Made by a program: the position numbers and the translations under genes. A stretch of 64,000 nt of DNA from NCBI GenBank assembly GCA_019416455.1, contig DXXG01000030.1, positions 77,069-141,068 of the forward strand. The letters are read 5' to 3'. The DNA comes from Clostridiales bacterium. GTDB lineage: Bacteria; Bacillota; Clostridia; Oscillospirales; Acutalibacteraceae. Below are positions 1 through 8,370 of the stretch, piece by piece. The notes below the pieces were generated by a model. The model ran no database searches, was not told the origin of the DNA, and worked only from the letters and a program-made list of their open reading frames with translations. Position 1 is the stretch's first letter, and each line of letters opens with the position of its first letter.

Positions 1-848
1 TCGAAGATGGGCTCTTCGCCCAGTTCCGGCAGCACGCTGGAGATATAGTCCCCGAACACTTTGTTGGGAGAGATGATGGTCACGTTCTGGGCCTTGATGG
101 TGTTGCGGAACCGGTAGAGCAGGAAGGCCACCCGGTGCAAGGCGATGCTGGTCTTTCCCGAGCCCGCCACGCCCTGAATGATGAGAGTGTGGGCCTTCTC
201 ATTGCGGATGATCAGGTTCTGCTCCTTCTGGATGGTGGAGATGATGGACTTCATCTTCTCGTCGGACGTGTGGGCCAGCTCCTGCTGGAGGATGTCGTCC
301 TGGATGTTCTGGGAGCTGTCGAAAGCGTACTCCATCTCTCCGTCCACGATCTTGAATTGGCGCTTCAAGCGCAGATGGCCGTCGGTGTGGCCCTGGGGAG
401 CGTCGTAGAAAGCGGGCCCCAGCTCAAAGTCGTAGAACATGCTGGCCACGGGGGAGCGCCAGTCGATGACGTACAGCTGTTTCTGAAAGCGGAAAGCGTA
501 CAGCCCGATGTAGTAAGCGGCGGTCTCCTCATCCCCGTCGGCCTGAAAGTCGATGCGGGCAAAGTAGGGGGAGGACTTGGTCTTTTGCAGCCGGTCCCGG
601 TAGAGCACCGCGGACACGCCCTGGGAATCGATCTGCCGCAGGGCCATCTCGTTTTGGAACATCTCCTTGGGATCGCCCTCCCCGTGATGCTCCGCCATGT
701 ACATCTGTACTTCCCGGTATTCTTCGTCCATGGCTTCCACGGAGCGCTGGGCCTCCTCCAGTTCTTCGTTCACCATGTGTAGGATCTTGGATAAATGGGC
801 AAGCTCCCCAGGGGGGACGGTTTGCTGGGGTGTCTTTTCCTGGTCCAT
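1..848 (-). CDS. helD: HelD-like UvrD/Rep-family helicase (3' part cut by window edge)
   Basis: The reading frame runs from ATG at 848 through the left edge without a stop, giving 282 codons of the N-terminal part. The start follows a strong AAGGAGG site nine bases upstream. It begins with a coiled-coil-like arm (MVNEELEEAQRSVEAMDEEY), as in HelD proteins that insert into RNA polymerase. It continues with an insertion containing the run VIDWRSPVASMFYDFE, and a Walker A motif GVAGSGKTS near residue 230. HelD-type ATPases remove stalled RNA polymerase from DNA; this role is family knowledge. The remaining helicase motifs lie outside the window. It is divergent from the polysaccharide locus and shares no evident function with it. 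Confidence 0.85.
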   Translation of the reverse strand, partial: MDQEKTPQQTVPPGELAHLSKILHMVNEELEEAQRSVEAMDEEYREVQMYMAEHHGEGDPKEMFQNEMALRQIDSQGVSAVLYRDRLQKTKSSPYFARIDFQADGDEETAAYYIGLYAFRFQKQLYVIDWRSPVASMFYDFELGPAFYDAPQGHTDGHLRLKRQFKIVDGEMEYAFDSSQNIQDDILQQELAHTSDEKMKSIISTIQKEQNLIIRNEKAHTLIIQGVAGSGKTSIALHRVAFLLYRFRNTIKAQNVTIISPNKVFGDYISSVLPELGEEPIF

Positions 849-898
849 GACAGCGGCCTCCTTCTCGCGTTTCGTCTTATTCGTTTCTTGTATAAGAA

Positions 899-927
899 AG
901 TATACCAAAAAAAGAAAAAAAGACTAG
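899..927 (-). promoter_or_regulatory. Possible helD promoter
   Basis: On the minus strand a good -10 box TATACT lies at 904-899, about 50 bases upstream of the helD start. The region upstream is a pyrimidine-rich run and no convincing -35 box is visible, so only the -10 match supports the call. Confidence 0.3.
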
Positions 928-954
928 ACTTATTTTTCTGGGTGTGGTATGTTA

Positions 955-960
955 TATACT
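955..960 (+). promoter_or_regulatory. Probable -10 box of the polysaccharide locus
   Basis: TATACT at 955-960 would place the transcript start at about 966-967, directly before a perfect hairpin at 968-987. The expected -35 position (about 932-937) holds only a T-rich match. It is the only good -10 box seen in the 304-base gap between helD and the first glycosyltransferase. Confidence 0.4.
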
Positions 961-967
961 AGATGTA

Positions 968-1055
968 CCCAAAAACAGGTTTTTGGGCCTTGAGGGACAG
1001 AGAGAGGCGGGAGGCTGCCGCCAAAAACGGGAAAGCGGCGGTAGGCCGCTTTTTT
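968..1055 (+). promoter_or_regulatory. Structured leader with attenuator before the polysaccharide locus
   Basis: Three elements are visible. A 5' hairpin pairs CCCAAAAA (968-975) with TTTTTGGG (980-987) over a CAGG loop. An intrinsic terminator pairs AAAGCGGC (1032-1039) with GCCGCTTT (1045-1052) and ends in six T. A competing stem pairs CTGCCGCC (1015-1022) with GGCGGTAG (1037-1044, one G-U), which would block the terminator. The latter 8-mer equals the core of the RfaH ops element, perhaps by chance. In Firmicutes the specialised NusG paralogue LoaP antiterminates some polysaccharide and antibiotic operons through a leader hairpin; no LoaP gene is in this window. The gap 849-1152 holds no gene I can support. 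Confidence 0.55.
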
Positions 1056-1152
1056 CATTCTCAAGAGAGATTTTCTTTTTTTGAGAAATGCCCGGCCTTT
1101 GAAAACGAGAAAACTGGCATGATACAGTGCCTGATGGATAGGAGACAGCGCG

Positions 1153-2127
1153 ATGCCCAAAGTCAGCGTGATCGTACCTGTGTACAACGTGGAAAAATAT
1201 GTAGAAAAATGCGTGGCTTCCATACTGGACCAGACAGAGAAGGATTACGAGCTGCTGCTGGTGGATGACGGATCCACGGACAACAGCGGAAAACTCTGTG
1301 ACGATCTGGCCAAGACCGACAGCAGGATCCGGGTGATCCACCAGAAGAACCAAGGACTGGGAGGCGCGCGGAACACCGGTATCCGGGAAGCTGCAGGAGA
1401 ATGGCTGCTGCTGGTGGACAGCGACGACTGGATCGATCCTGACATTTTGGAAAAGACCCTGGCTGTGGGGGAACGGGAAAACGCGGACATGGTGATGTTC
1501 GCCTACCGCACGGTGGACGAGGTAGGCAAGGAGATGGCCATTTACCGGGAGGATATCCCCAAAAACCGGCCCTTGTCCACGGAGACCTGCCCCGAGGTGC
1601 TGCTCACGGCGCCCTGCGCGTGGAACAAGCTGTACAGGACAAGCCTGTTCCGGGAAACGGGCTTGGAATATCCCGGGCGGGTCTGGTATGAGGACATCCG
1701 CACCACGCCCAAGCTGATGGTGCATGCCAAGCGCATGGTGTTCATCGACGACGTGGGGTACAATTACCTCCAGCGGCAGGGTTCCATCATGAAGAGCGGC
1801 AATATCGCCCGCAACCAGGAGATCTTGGACGCTTTTGACGATCTGCTGGGATACTTCCAGAAGGAAGGCCTGTTTGAAAAGTATCAGAGCCAGCTGGAGC
1901 ATCTGGCGGTGGCCCATATTCTGCTGATAGGTTCCGTGCGGGTGCTGCGCATGGATCATAAAAGCCAGCTGCTTCCCCGGTTCGCCCAGTACGTCCGAGA
2001 GCGTTTTCCCGCGTATCGGAAAAACAAGTATGTCTGCCGTCTTACCAGGAACCAGAGGCTTGCTCTGGCGCTGGTGGACAGGAAGCTGTACGGGATAGTG
2101 GCGATGCTGTTCCGAATCAGAGGATAA
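1153..2127 (+). CDS. Family 2 glycosyltransferase, first gene of the polysaccharide locus
   Basis: A 324-residue GT2 enzyme of the GT-A fold that should transfer a sugar from a nucleotide donor to a growing glycan on the cytoplasmic membrane face. The N-terminus is typical (VSVIVPVYNVEKYVEKC), with the nucleotide-binding LVDDGSTDNSG near residue 38 and the metal-binding LVDSDDW near residue 90; ARNTG is also present. The C-terminal third is helical and basic with no clear transmembrane segment. The ATG follows GGAG by eight bases and lies about 95 bases after the leader terminator. Twelve bases separate its stop from the flippase gene, so they are probably co-transcribed. Donor and acceptor cannot be read from sequence. 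Confidence 0.88.
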   Translation: MPKVSVIVPVYNVEKYVEKCVASILDQTEKDYELLLVDDGSTDNSGKLCDDLAKTDSRIRVIHQKNQGLGGARNTGIREAAGEWLLLVDSDDWIDPDILEKTLAVGERENADMVMFAYRTVDEVGKEMAIYREDIPKNRPLSTETCPEVLLTAPCAWNKLYRTSLFRETGLEYPGRVWYEDIRTTPKLMVHAKRMVFIDDVGYNYLQRQGSIMKSGNIARNQEILDAFDDLLGYFQKEGLFEKYQSQLEHLAVAHILLIGSVRVLRMDHKSQLLPRFAQYVRERFPAYRKNKYVCRLTRNQRLALALVDRKLYGIVAMLFRIRG

Positions 2128-2139
2128 CAGAGAGGCGAT

Positions 2140-3435
2140 ATGATGAAGTTGATGCAAAAATTGGGCCGGCGCCAGCATGGGGTCCTTTTGGAAAATACAG
2201 TGATGCTGTACATCCTGCAATTTTCCACCATTTTCCTCTCCTTTATCACCCAGGGGTATCAGTCCCGGGTGCTGGGGATGGAACTGCTGGGCACATTGGG
2301 CGCGGCCCAGTACACCACGAACTTTTTCCAGATCTTTATTGATTTTGGATTTATTCTTTCTGCCACAGCGGAAGTGTCCCGCATGCGGGAGGACCGCCAA
2401 GCCCTTTCCATGATCCTCACCTCCGTGGTGACGGCTAAGGCGGTGTTCGTGCTTATTTCCTTCTCCGTGCTGTTCGTGTTTATCGCCCCTGGTCTGCAAG
2501 ACGGAAAACAGCTTGCCACCTACTTCTTGTTCCTGCTGGGTACGGCGCTGAATTCCTTCCTGCCCGACTTTATGTACCGGGGTCTGGAACAGATGACCAC
2601 CATCACGGTACGGGCTGTGTCTATCCGGTTTTTCGCCACGGTGATGATCTTCCTGTTTATCCATGCCCCCGGGGATTATTATATGGTGCCTCTGTTCACT
2701 GCGCTGGGCAATATTGGAGCGGTGGTGTTCGTTTACTGGCATCTCTTCACCAAAGTGGGGATAAAGTTCTGCCGTATCTCCTGGCGTGACGTGTGGCGAG
2801 AGATCCGGGAGTCTTTCCAGTTTTTCATTTCCAAGGCGGTCACCGCTGTGTACAGCAACACCAACGGCATCATCCTTAACGCCACTCTGGGCGGCGTGTC
2901 CGCGGGTCTGTACACCAACGCCGACAAGATCATCAGCGCCGCCAAAAACGCCATGGGGCCCATCGCCGACAGCCTCTATCCCCATATGGTCAAGCACAAG
3001 AACTACTCCCTCATCAAGAAAGCCCTTTTCCTGGTGTATCCCGTGATCCTTCTGGGATGCGCCGTGGTCTTTATTTTCGCTGAGCCCCTGCTGGTGCTCT
3101 GGCTGGGAAAGGAAGGCTCACAGGTGGTGGCGCCTTTGCGGATGCTCATTCCCGTAGCGGTGTTCACCTATCCCAACTATCTGCTGGGGTACCCCACGTT
3201 GGGGGCCATGGGTCTGGCCCATTACGCCAATATCACCACCATCTCCGGAACAGTGGTCTATCTTTTGGGGGTGGGCCTGCTGTATATCACCGGAAACGCC
3301 AGCCTGTTGACACTCTGCGCGGTGACTTCCTGCTCGGAGCTGTCTATCCTTTTGCTCCGCTTGGTGATCCTCTATAAGAACCGGGGCTTGATGCGAGGCG
3401 ACCAGCCCCAGGGGGAAAAGAAGGAGGGACAGTGA
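2140..3435 (+). CDS. Wzx-type polysaccharide flippase (MOP superfamily)
   Basis: A 431-residue integral membrane protein with about a dozen hydrophobic segments across its length, matching the length and pattern of oligosaccharide flippases that move lipid-linked repeat units across the membrane. The N-terminal stretch (TVMLYILQFSTIFLSFITQG, then SRVLGMELLGT) is typical of PST/Wzx proteins, where GYQSRVLG resembles the usual PYVSRVLG. The basic C-terminal tail is cytoplasmic-looking. It lies between a GT2 and the CDP-glycerol transferase, with one base before the next start. The locus also encodes a Wzm/Wzt ABC exporter, so two export routes are present. A second ATG at 2143 could also be used. 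Confidence 0.85.
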   Translation: MMKLMQKLGRRQHGVLLENTVMLYILQFSTIFLSFITQGYQSRVLGMELLGTLGAAQYTTNFFQIFIDFGFILSATAEVSRMREDRQALSMILTSVVTAKAVFVLISFSVLFVFIAPGLQDGKQLATYFLFLLGTALNSFLPDFMYRGLEQMTTITVRAVSIRFFATVMIFLFIHAPGDYYMVPLFTALGNIGAVVFVYWHLFTKVGIKFCRISWRDVWREIRESFQFFISKAVTAVYSNTNGIILNATLGGVSAGLYTNADKIISAAKNAMGPIADSLYPHMVKHKNYSLIKKALFLVYPVILLGCAVVFIFAEPLLVLWLGKEGSQVVAPLRMLIPVAVFTYPNYLLGYPTLGAMGLAHYANITTISGTVVYLLGVGLLYITGNASLLTLCAVTSCSELSILLLRLVILYKNRGLMRGDQPQGEKKEGQ

Positions 3436-3436
3436 G

Positions 3437-4585
3437 ATGAGCTTGCTGAAACGCGGAACCAAGATGGCTGTGGGGAAGTTTTCCAGCTGGCTGCCCAAGC
3501 AGCCGAGAAAAGCGGTGTTTCAAAGTTTTAACGGCAGGGGCTATTCCGACAGCCCCAAGGCCATTGCGGAGGAACTTCTGCGCCGGGGCGGATGGAAGCT
3601 GTACTGGGTAGTGAATAACCCGGGGGAGAGTCGTTCCCTGCCCAAGGGTGTCCAGCCGGTGGCTATGGGCTCTCTCGCAGAGACGTTCCATCTCCATACT
3701 GCCGGAGTTTGGGTGGACAACTGCCGTAAATGGGGCCATTTGTGGAAGCGCCCCGGGCAGTGCTATGTCCAGACTTGGCACGGCTTCCCTTTGAAACGGA
3801 TCGAAGGGGACGCTGCCGACGCTCTGCCGGAGGATTACCTTCAGGCGGCCAAGCGGGATTCCCAGATGGTGGACCTGTTCCTCTCCAACAGCCGGTTTTT
3901 GACGGACATTTACCGCCGGGGTTTCTGGTATGACGGAGAGGTGTTGGAACAAGGCTTCCCCCGCAACGACGTGCTTTCCCAGTCTCACCCGGAAATGGGG
4001 GAAAAGGTGCGCGATGCTCTGGGGCTGCCCGCCGGGAAACGGCTGCTGCTGTACGCCCCCACCTTCCGGAAGGACAAGGGTCTGGCAGCTTACGACATGG
4101 ACTACGCTCGGCTGGTGAAAGCCTTGGAGGAACGCTTCGGCGGAGAGTGGCTGATCCTGGCCAAGCTCCACCCCAACATCGCGGAGAAGGCGGCCCAGAT
4201 GGACCTGGATCCCCAGATTATCCGCAACGCCTCTGACTATCCGGATATCCAGGAGCTGTACATGGCCTGTGACGCCATGGTGACGGACTACTCTTCCGTG
4301 ATGTTCGACTATCTCATCACCGGCAAGCCCTGCTTTTTATACGTCAACGATCTGGCCGCCTACAAGGGGGACCGGAACTTCTATTTCGACATTGACAAGC
4401 TGCCTTTTGCCCGGGCGGAGGACAACGCCCAGCTGGAAGCCGCCATACGGGGGTTTGATCCCCAGGAGCAGGCCCGGCGGGTGGAGGAATTCTGCCGGGA
4501 ATTTGGCATTGAGGAAAGCGGCGACGCCGCCGGGAAAACGGTGGATTATCTGGAAGAACGCTTAAAGCTCCAAGAGAAAGGATGA
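3437..4585 (+). CDS. CDP-glycerol glycerophosphotransferase family protein (TagB/TagF type)
   Basis: A 382-residue enzyme of the teichoic-acid polymerase/primase family, which moves glycerol phosphate or ribitol phosphate from a CDP-alcohol to a lipid-linked glycan. Visible landmarks are TWHGFPLKRI near residue 113 (the histidine that acts as catalytic base in TagF-like enzymes), KLHPN near residue 247, and TDYSSVMFDYLITGKPC near residue 284. The length corresponds to a single catalytic domain, as in TagB, not to the longer TagF. The overlapping downstream tagD supplies CDP-glycerol, so glycerol phosphate is the likely substrate. Whether it adds one unit or a chain is unknown. Confidence 0.88.
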   Translation: MSLLKRGTKMAVGKFSSWLPKQPRKAVFQSFNGRGYSDSPKAIAEELLRRGGWKLYWVVNNPGESRSLPKGVQPVAMGSLAETFHLHTAGVWVDNCRKWGHLWKRPGQCYVQTWHGFPLKRIEGDAADALPEDYLQAAKRDSQMVDLFLSNSRFLTDIYRRGFWYDGEVLEQGFPRNDVLSQSHPEMGEKVRDALGLPAGKRLLLYAPTFRKDKGLAAYDMDYARLVKALEERFGGEWLILAKLHPNIAEKAAQMDLDPQIIRNASDYPDIQELYMACDAMVTDYSSVMFDYLITGKPCFLYVNDLAAYKGDRNFYFDIDKLPFARAEDNAQLEAAIRGFDPQEQARRVEEFCREFGIEESGDAAGKTVDYLEERLKLQEKG

Positions 4586-4980
4586 ATACCATGAAACGTG
4601 TGATCACTTACGGCACCTTCGACCTGCTCCACTACGGCCACATCAATCTGCTGCGCAGGGCGAAACAGTACGGAGATTACCTCATCGTGGCCCTGTCCAC
4701 CGATGAGTTCAACTGGAATGAAAAGCAGAAGAAATGCTATTTCTCCTACGAAAAACGGAAACAGCTGCTGGAAGCTATCCGCTATGTGGACCTGGTGATC
4801 CCTGAGGAGAGCTGGGAGCAGAAAAAGACCGACGTGAAGGAGTACCATGTGGACACCTTCGTCATGGGGGACGACTGGGAAGGCAAGTTCGACTTTTTGA
4901 AGGATCAGTGCGAAGTGATCTACCTGCCCCGTACCCCGGAAATCTCCACCACTCAGATCAAAAAGGATTTGAACCGGTAA
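4582..4980 (+). CDS. tagD: Glycerol-3-phosphate cytidylyltransferase
   Basis: A 132-residue cytosolic nucleotidyltransferase that makes CDP-glycerol from CTP and glycerol 3-phosphate. It has the family signature GTFDLLHYGHINLLRRA near residue 11 (the HxGH motif) and a C-terminal RTPEISTTQIK close to the usual RTxGISTT. Length is normal. ATG at 4582 overlaps the stop of the transferase gene; an alternative ATG at 4591 would remove three residues. A strong terminator follows directly, so the first transcription block of the locus ends here. The call is firm because the motifs and the CDP-glycerol transferase neighbour agree. Confidence 0.95.
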   Translation: MNTMKRVITYGTFDLLHYGHINLLRRAKQYGDYLIVALSTDEFNWNEKQKKCYFSYEKRKQLLEAIRYVDLVIPEESWEQKKTDVKEYHVDTFVMGDDWEGKFDFLKDQCEVIYLPRTPEISTTQIKKDLNR

Positions 4981-5001
4981 GTCCGTTATAAAAAGAATTT
5001 G

Positions 5002-5040
5002 AAAGCCCGCGAGGAATTTGTTTCCCCGCGGGCTTTTTTT
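5002..5040 (+). terminator. Strong intrinsic terminator inside the polysaccharide locus
   Basis: AAAGCCCGCG (5002-5011) pairs with CGCGGGCTTT (5027-5036) and runs into a T tract. It separates tagD from the GT4 gene, which starts 91 bases later. Confidence 0.88.
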
Positions 5041-5068
5041 GTCTGCCTGAGGCTGAGCTCCGTAAAAA
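5039..5068 (+). promoter_or_regulatory. Weak candidate promoter for the second polysaccharide block
   Basis: TTGTCT (5039-5044) and TAAAAA (5063-5068) are 18 bases apart, just after the terminator T tract. The -10 match is poor; read-through or antitermination from upstream is an alternative. Confidence 0.25.
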
Positions 5069-5130
5069 ACGCATATTTTTCGGACCATGGGAAACACTGC
5101 TACAAAACACTTTTGCGGAGGTGGCGACGT

Positions 5131-6351
5131 TTGGAAAATCAGGTCCTCATTTTGGCCACCACCAACGATTTTTTGCTGAAGTTCGAGAGGGAGAACGTGA
5201 AACTCCTTCAGTCTATGGGCTACCGGGTCCACTATGCCGCCAACCTTCGGGAACCCGGGTATGTGGACCACGGGGACAGGATCCGGGAACTGGGAGTGAC
5301 GGTCCACCATGTGGATATCGCCCGCTCCCCCTACCTGCTGGGGGACAACCGCCGGGCGCTGAGCCAGCTGCTTACCCTGGTGCGCCGGTGGAACATCCGA
5401 GCTATTCACTGCCACACTCCGGTGGGTGGGTTGTTGGGACGGCTGGTGGGGCAGTTTTCCCCGTTGAAACCTGTGGTGGTGTATACCGCTCACGGATTTC
5501 ACTTTTACCGGGGCGCTCCCCTGTTCAACCGGCTGGCCTTTTACCCGGTGGAATGGGAACTGGCCCGGCATACGGACATTCTGGTGGTCATCAACCAGGA
5601 GGACTGGCTGGCCGCCCGGAAGCTGCCTCTGCCCAGGGGCGGGAAAGTGTTCCGCCTGCCGGGGGTGGGTTTGGACAGAGAGGTGTTCTCTCCCTTACCG
5701 TCTCAGGATCGGGAAGCCCTCCGCAAGGATCTGGGGCTTTCCCCGGAAGAACTGTTCCTGCTGTCCATCGGGGAGCTGAACCTGAACAAGAACCACCAAG
5801 TGGTGTTGGAAGCCCTTTCCATTTTGAAACGGCGGCCGGGTGGGCTCTTTCGGATCCGGTACGGCATCTGCGGGGAAGGGTTCGCCCGGCCCCGGTTGGA
5901 ACGGGAGATCCGAGACCGGGGCCTTGAGGGGATCGTTACTCTCTACGGCTATCGGCCCGACGTGCCCCGGCTGTTGGGATGCGCTGACGCCACTGTGTTT
6001 CCTTCCCGGCGGGAGGGATTGGGCATGGCGGGACTGGAATCCCTGGCCATGGGGGTGCCGGTGCTGGCCGCCGATAACCGGGGCACGCGGGAGTATATGG
6101 TCCACGGGAAAAACGGCTTGATCTACCCTTGGGACGACCCGGCGGGGTTTGCCAGGGGCATCGCTTTGCTGCGGGGCATGGACGCCCACCGGCGGGAGGA
6201 GCTTTCTCGGCGGTGTGTGGATTCTGTGGCCCCCTTTGACAGGACCAAGGCCCGAACCGCCATGAAAGCGGTGTACCGGGAGATGGATCGGAAAGTGAGG
6301 GAACGTTATGGAGGAGAGACCCTTGGTGAGCGTGCTCATGGGCTCCCATAA
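5131..6351 (+). CDS. Family 4 glycosyltransferase
   Basis: A 406-residue GT-B enzyme. The N-terminal domain starts QVLILATTNDFLLKFERENV and includes YTAHGFHFYRG, as in GT4 sugar transferases of capsule loci. The C-terminal domain has the family's EX7E-type motif in REGLGMAGLESLAMGVPV, plus NRGTREY. I chose TTG at 5131 because GGAGGTGG lies six bases upstream and the protein then begins directly with the first beta strand; the frame is open back to 4999 but that part has no support. It is the first gene after the internal terminator. The end overlaps the next gene by 44 bases. Confidence 0.85.
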   Translation: MENQVLILATTNDFLLKFERENVKLLQSMGYRVHYAANLREPGYVDHGDRIRELGVTVHHVDIARSPYLLGDNRRALSQLLTLVRRWNIRAIHCHTPVGGLLGRLVGQFSPLKPVVVYTAHGFHFYRGAPLFNRLAFYPVEWELARHTDILVVINQEDWLAARKLPLPRGGKVFRLPGVGLDREVFSPLPSQDREALRKDLGLSPEELFLLSIGELNLNKNHQVVLEALSILKRRPGGLFRIRYGICGEGFARPRLEREIRDRGLEGIVTLYGYRPDVPRLLGCADATVFPSRREGLGMAGLESLAMGVPVLAADNRGTREYMVHGKNGLIYPWDDPAGFARGIALLRGMDAHRREELSRRCVDSVAPFDRTKARTAMKAVYREMDRKVRERYGGETLGERAHGLP

Positions 6352-7117
6352 TCCCAGGTGGGACCTGCTGCGGCGCAGTGTGTTGTCCCTGGTGGGACAG
6401 TCCTTGGAAAGCTGGGAGCTGGTCTTGTGGGACGACGGCTCCACCCCGGCGGGGACCATGGTCTTGGAGCAGGCTGCGGCTCTGGATCCCCGGGTGCGGC
6501 TGTACCGGGGCCGGGAAAACCGTGGTCTGGGATATGCCTTGAACCGGTGCGCGGAACGGGCCCGGGGAAAGTACCTTGCCCGGTTAGACGACGATGATGT
6601 GGCCTTTCCCCGGCGGCTGGAACTGCAAACGACAGCCTTGGATCGCTGCCCGGGAGCTCAGTGGGTGGGGAGCGCCGCTCTGCTTCTGGATCGGGAAGGG
6701 ATTTGGGGCAGGCTCTCTATGCCGGAGCATCCACGGAGCAGGGATTTCTTGGCACATTCTCCTTATATCCACCCGTCGGTGATGTTCCGCCGGGGAGCAT
6801 TGGAAAAAGTGGGAGGATACAGCCAGTCTCCCCGGTATTTCGGCTGTGAGGACTATCAGTTGTTTTTCCGGCTCCACGCTCTGGGACTGCGGGGATGGAA
6901 CCTCCCCGTGGCGCTGATCGGCTACTGGGAGGACCGGGATTCCTATCGGCGGCGGACAGTTTCCCGCAGGCTGCGGGAGGCCGCTCTCCGGTGGGAAGGG
7001 TTTCGGTCACTGGAACTTTCCCCGGCGGTCTCTGCTTGGGGGACTCTGCGTCCCCTGGCCGCTTGCCTGGTGCCCGGGGAGGTACTCCGTCTGGTGAAGG
7101 AGCACCGCCATGGATAG
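6308..7117 (+). CDS. Family 2 glycosyltransferase
   Basis: A 269-residue GT2 enzyme. Visible motifs are VSVLMGSHNPRWDLLRRSV at the N-terminus, LWDDGSTPAG near residue 39 and RLDDDDVAFPRRLE near residue 94, where the DDD run is the metal-binding site. HPSVMFRR and GCEDYQLFFRL in the C-terminal half match the acceptor-side ED motif of this family. The gene starts inside the GT4 gene and its end overlaps the next start by eight bases, so translation is probably coupled. Linkage and sugar are unknown. Confidence 0.86.
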   Translation: MEERPLVSVLMGSHNPRWDLLRRSVLSLVGQSLESWELVLWDDGSTPAGTMVLEQAAALDPRVRLYRGRENRGLGYALNRCAERARGKYLARLDDDDVAFPRRLELQTTALDRCPGAQWVGSAALLLDREGIWGRLSMPEHPRSRDFLAHSPYIHPSVMFRRGALEKVGGYSQSPRYFGCEDYQLFFRLHALGLRGWNLPVALIGYWEDRDSYRRRTVSRRLREAALRWEGFRSLELSPAVSAWGTLRPLAACLVPGEVLRLVKEHRHG

Positions 7118-8351
7118 GGAGGAAGAGGCCGCTTTAGAACTGTGCGCCCGGAAGTTGTTTCCCGCCTTGGCAGCCTTTACCCAGTGGCCCCTGGGCCGGG
7201 CTTTGGAGGAGGGGATCCCCCGACTGTACTTTTTGGCTCGGGACGGATGGTTCCCTTGCCGGCTGGCCCAACGTTTGGCAGCGGCTTGGGATCTGCCGGT
7301 GGAGTGCCGGTATCTGTACGGTTCCCGGCAGGCCTGGCGGCTTCCCCTCTATCGGGAGGACCATTCCCTGGCTCTGGACCAGCTCTGCGGCAAAGGGATG
7401 GCCCAAACGCCGGAGGGGATCCTCCGCCGGGCGGGACTGACCCAGGAGGAACGGCAGACAGTCCTGGGGGAACTGGGAGCTTCCGGAAAGGAACCCCTGC
7501 TGCCCAAGGGGTTGAAAGAACTAAAGGAGAAATTAAAGAACTGTCCCAGTTTTTGGTTTTTTCTGGACGCTCACTCTCAGCGGGCATTGCCGGAGCTGGA
7601 GGGCTATTTCCGCCAGGAAGGACTGCTAGATTCCGTGCCTTGGGCAGTGGTGGACAGTGGCTGGATGGGCTCCACTCAAGAGACCTTGTCCCGGCTGCTG
7701 GAAGTCCTGGGGGCTGCTCGAGAAACGAGGGGCTTTTACGCCGGGCTGTACCGGGGACCCAGGTTCGGAAAATGGGACTGTTTTTTCTTCCGGCCAGGAA
7801 AGAACTTGTCGGTCCAGGCGGGAATGGAACCCAGCTTTTTTGAAGGGGTGTTCACTGCCCCTCAAGGTATGACTCTGGGCTACCGCCGGGAAGGCGAGGA
7901 GGTGGTCCCTGTGCTGGGGGAAACTCCTCCTCAGGGAGAGGGGGCGCTCTTTTTAGGAGAAGCCTTCCGGGTTATGGGGGAGGAGTTGGCAGCCGCGGCC
8001 CGGCCCCGGGACCTGTGCCGTCGGGCTTTGGATGAAAGGCCAAGGGCTTGGGCACTGCTCCATCAAGTGATGACCCGTCCCGCCCGAGAGGAAGCCAAAG
8101 TCCTGGGGGCGCTGCCCTTCAGCGCTTGGGAGGAGGAATCATCCCCCTTGGCCACCTTCCTCACCCAAGAGGAGTTGAACAGGAATCGTCTGGCGGCCCG
8201 GATCCTTTTGGGCAAACCCAGCCGGGAGAGCTTTTGGCTGCCGGGGACCTCAGCCCTGTACGGAAAAAATCCCACAAGCCAGTTCGCTCAGTGGGACCGG
8301 CTCCGCTGGGCCCGAGTGTTGGCCCATGCTGTACGAAATATAGGAAATTGA
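7110..8351 (+). CDS. RDG-motif protein of a polysaccharide locus, no HAD domain
   Basis: A 413-residue cytosolic protein without signal or membrane segment. Its N-terminal part has RLYFLARDGWF (RDG at 44-46) and a second motif VVDSGWMGS (180-188). Both recur in the C-terminal half of the 652-residue HAD protein encoded at 9910, as RLLFLSRDG and VDIGWAGS, so the two share a domain. That larger protein type is a predicted HAD hydrolase of surface-polysaccharide clusters (COG5610-like); the partner domain has no reaction I can name. The Asp-containing motifs look like an active site, which is inference. This copy stands alone, in the middle of overlapping glycosyltransferase genes. Confidence 0.6.
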   Translation: MDREEEAALELCARKLFPALAAFTQWPLGRALEEGIPRLYFLARDGWFPCRLAQRLAAAWDLPVECRYLYGSRQAWRLPLYREDHSLALDQLCGKGMAQTPEGILRRAGLTQEERQTVLGELGASGKEPLLPKGLKELKEKLKNCPSFWFFLDAHSQRALPELEGYFRQEGLLDSVPWAVVDSGWMGSTQETLSRLLEVLGAARETRGFYAGLYRGPRFGKWDCFFFRPGKNLSVQAGMEPSFFEGVFTAPQGMTLGYRREGEEVVPVLGETPPQGEGALFLGEAFRVMGEELAAAARPRDLCRRALDERPRAWALLHQVMTRPAREEAKVLGALPFSAWEEESSPLATFLTQEELNRNRLAARILLGKPSRESFWLPGTSALYGKNPTSQFAQWDRLRWARVLAHAVRNIGN

Positions 8352-8370
8352 ATGGATGGGAGGATGTACC

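Noticed and set aside
1037..1044. GGCGGTAG as a genuine RfaH ops site.
   Set aside because: RfaH is proteobacterial and the 8-mer is explained by its pairing role in the antiterminator; kept only as a remark.
952..2997. Long minus-strand frame (681 codons) across the first glycosyltransferase and flippase genes.
   Set aside because: It lies antisense to two genes with clear family motifs, has no recognisable domain and is His/Gln/Gly-rich, as expected from the complement of GC-rich codons.
4999..5130. N-terminal extension of the GT4 gene by 44 codons.
   Set aside because: It would begin in the terminator stem; TTG at 5131 has an ideal ribosome-binding site and a normal family start.
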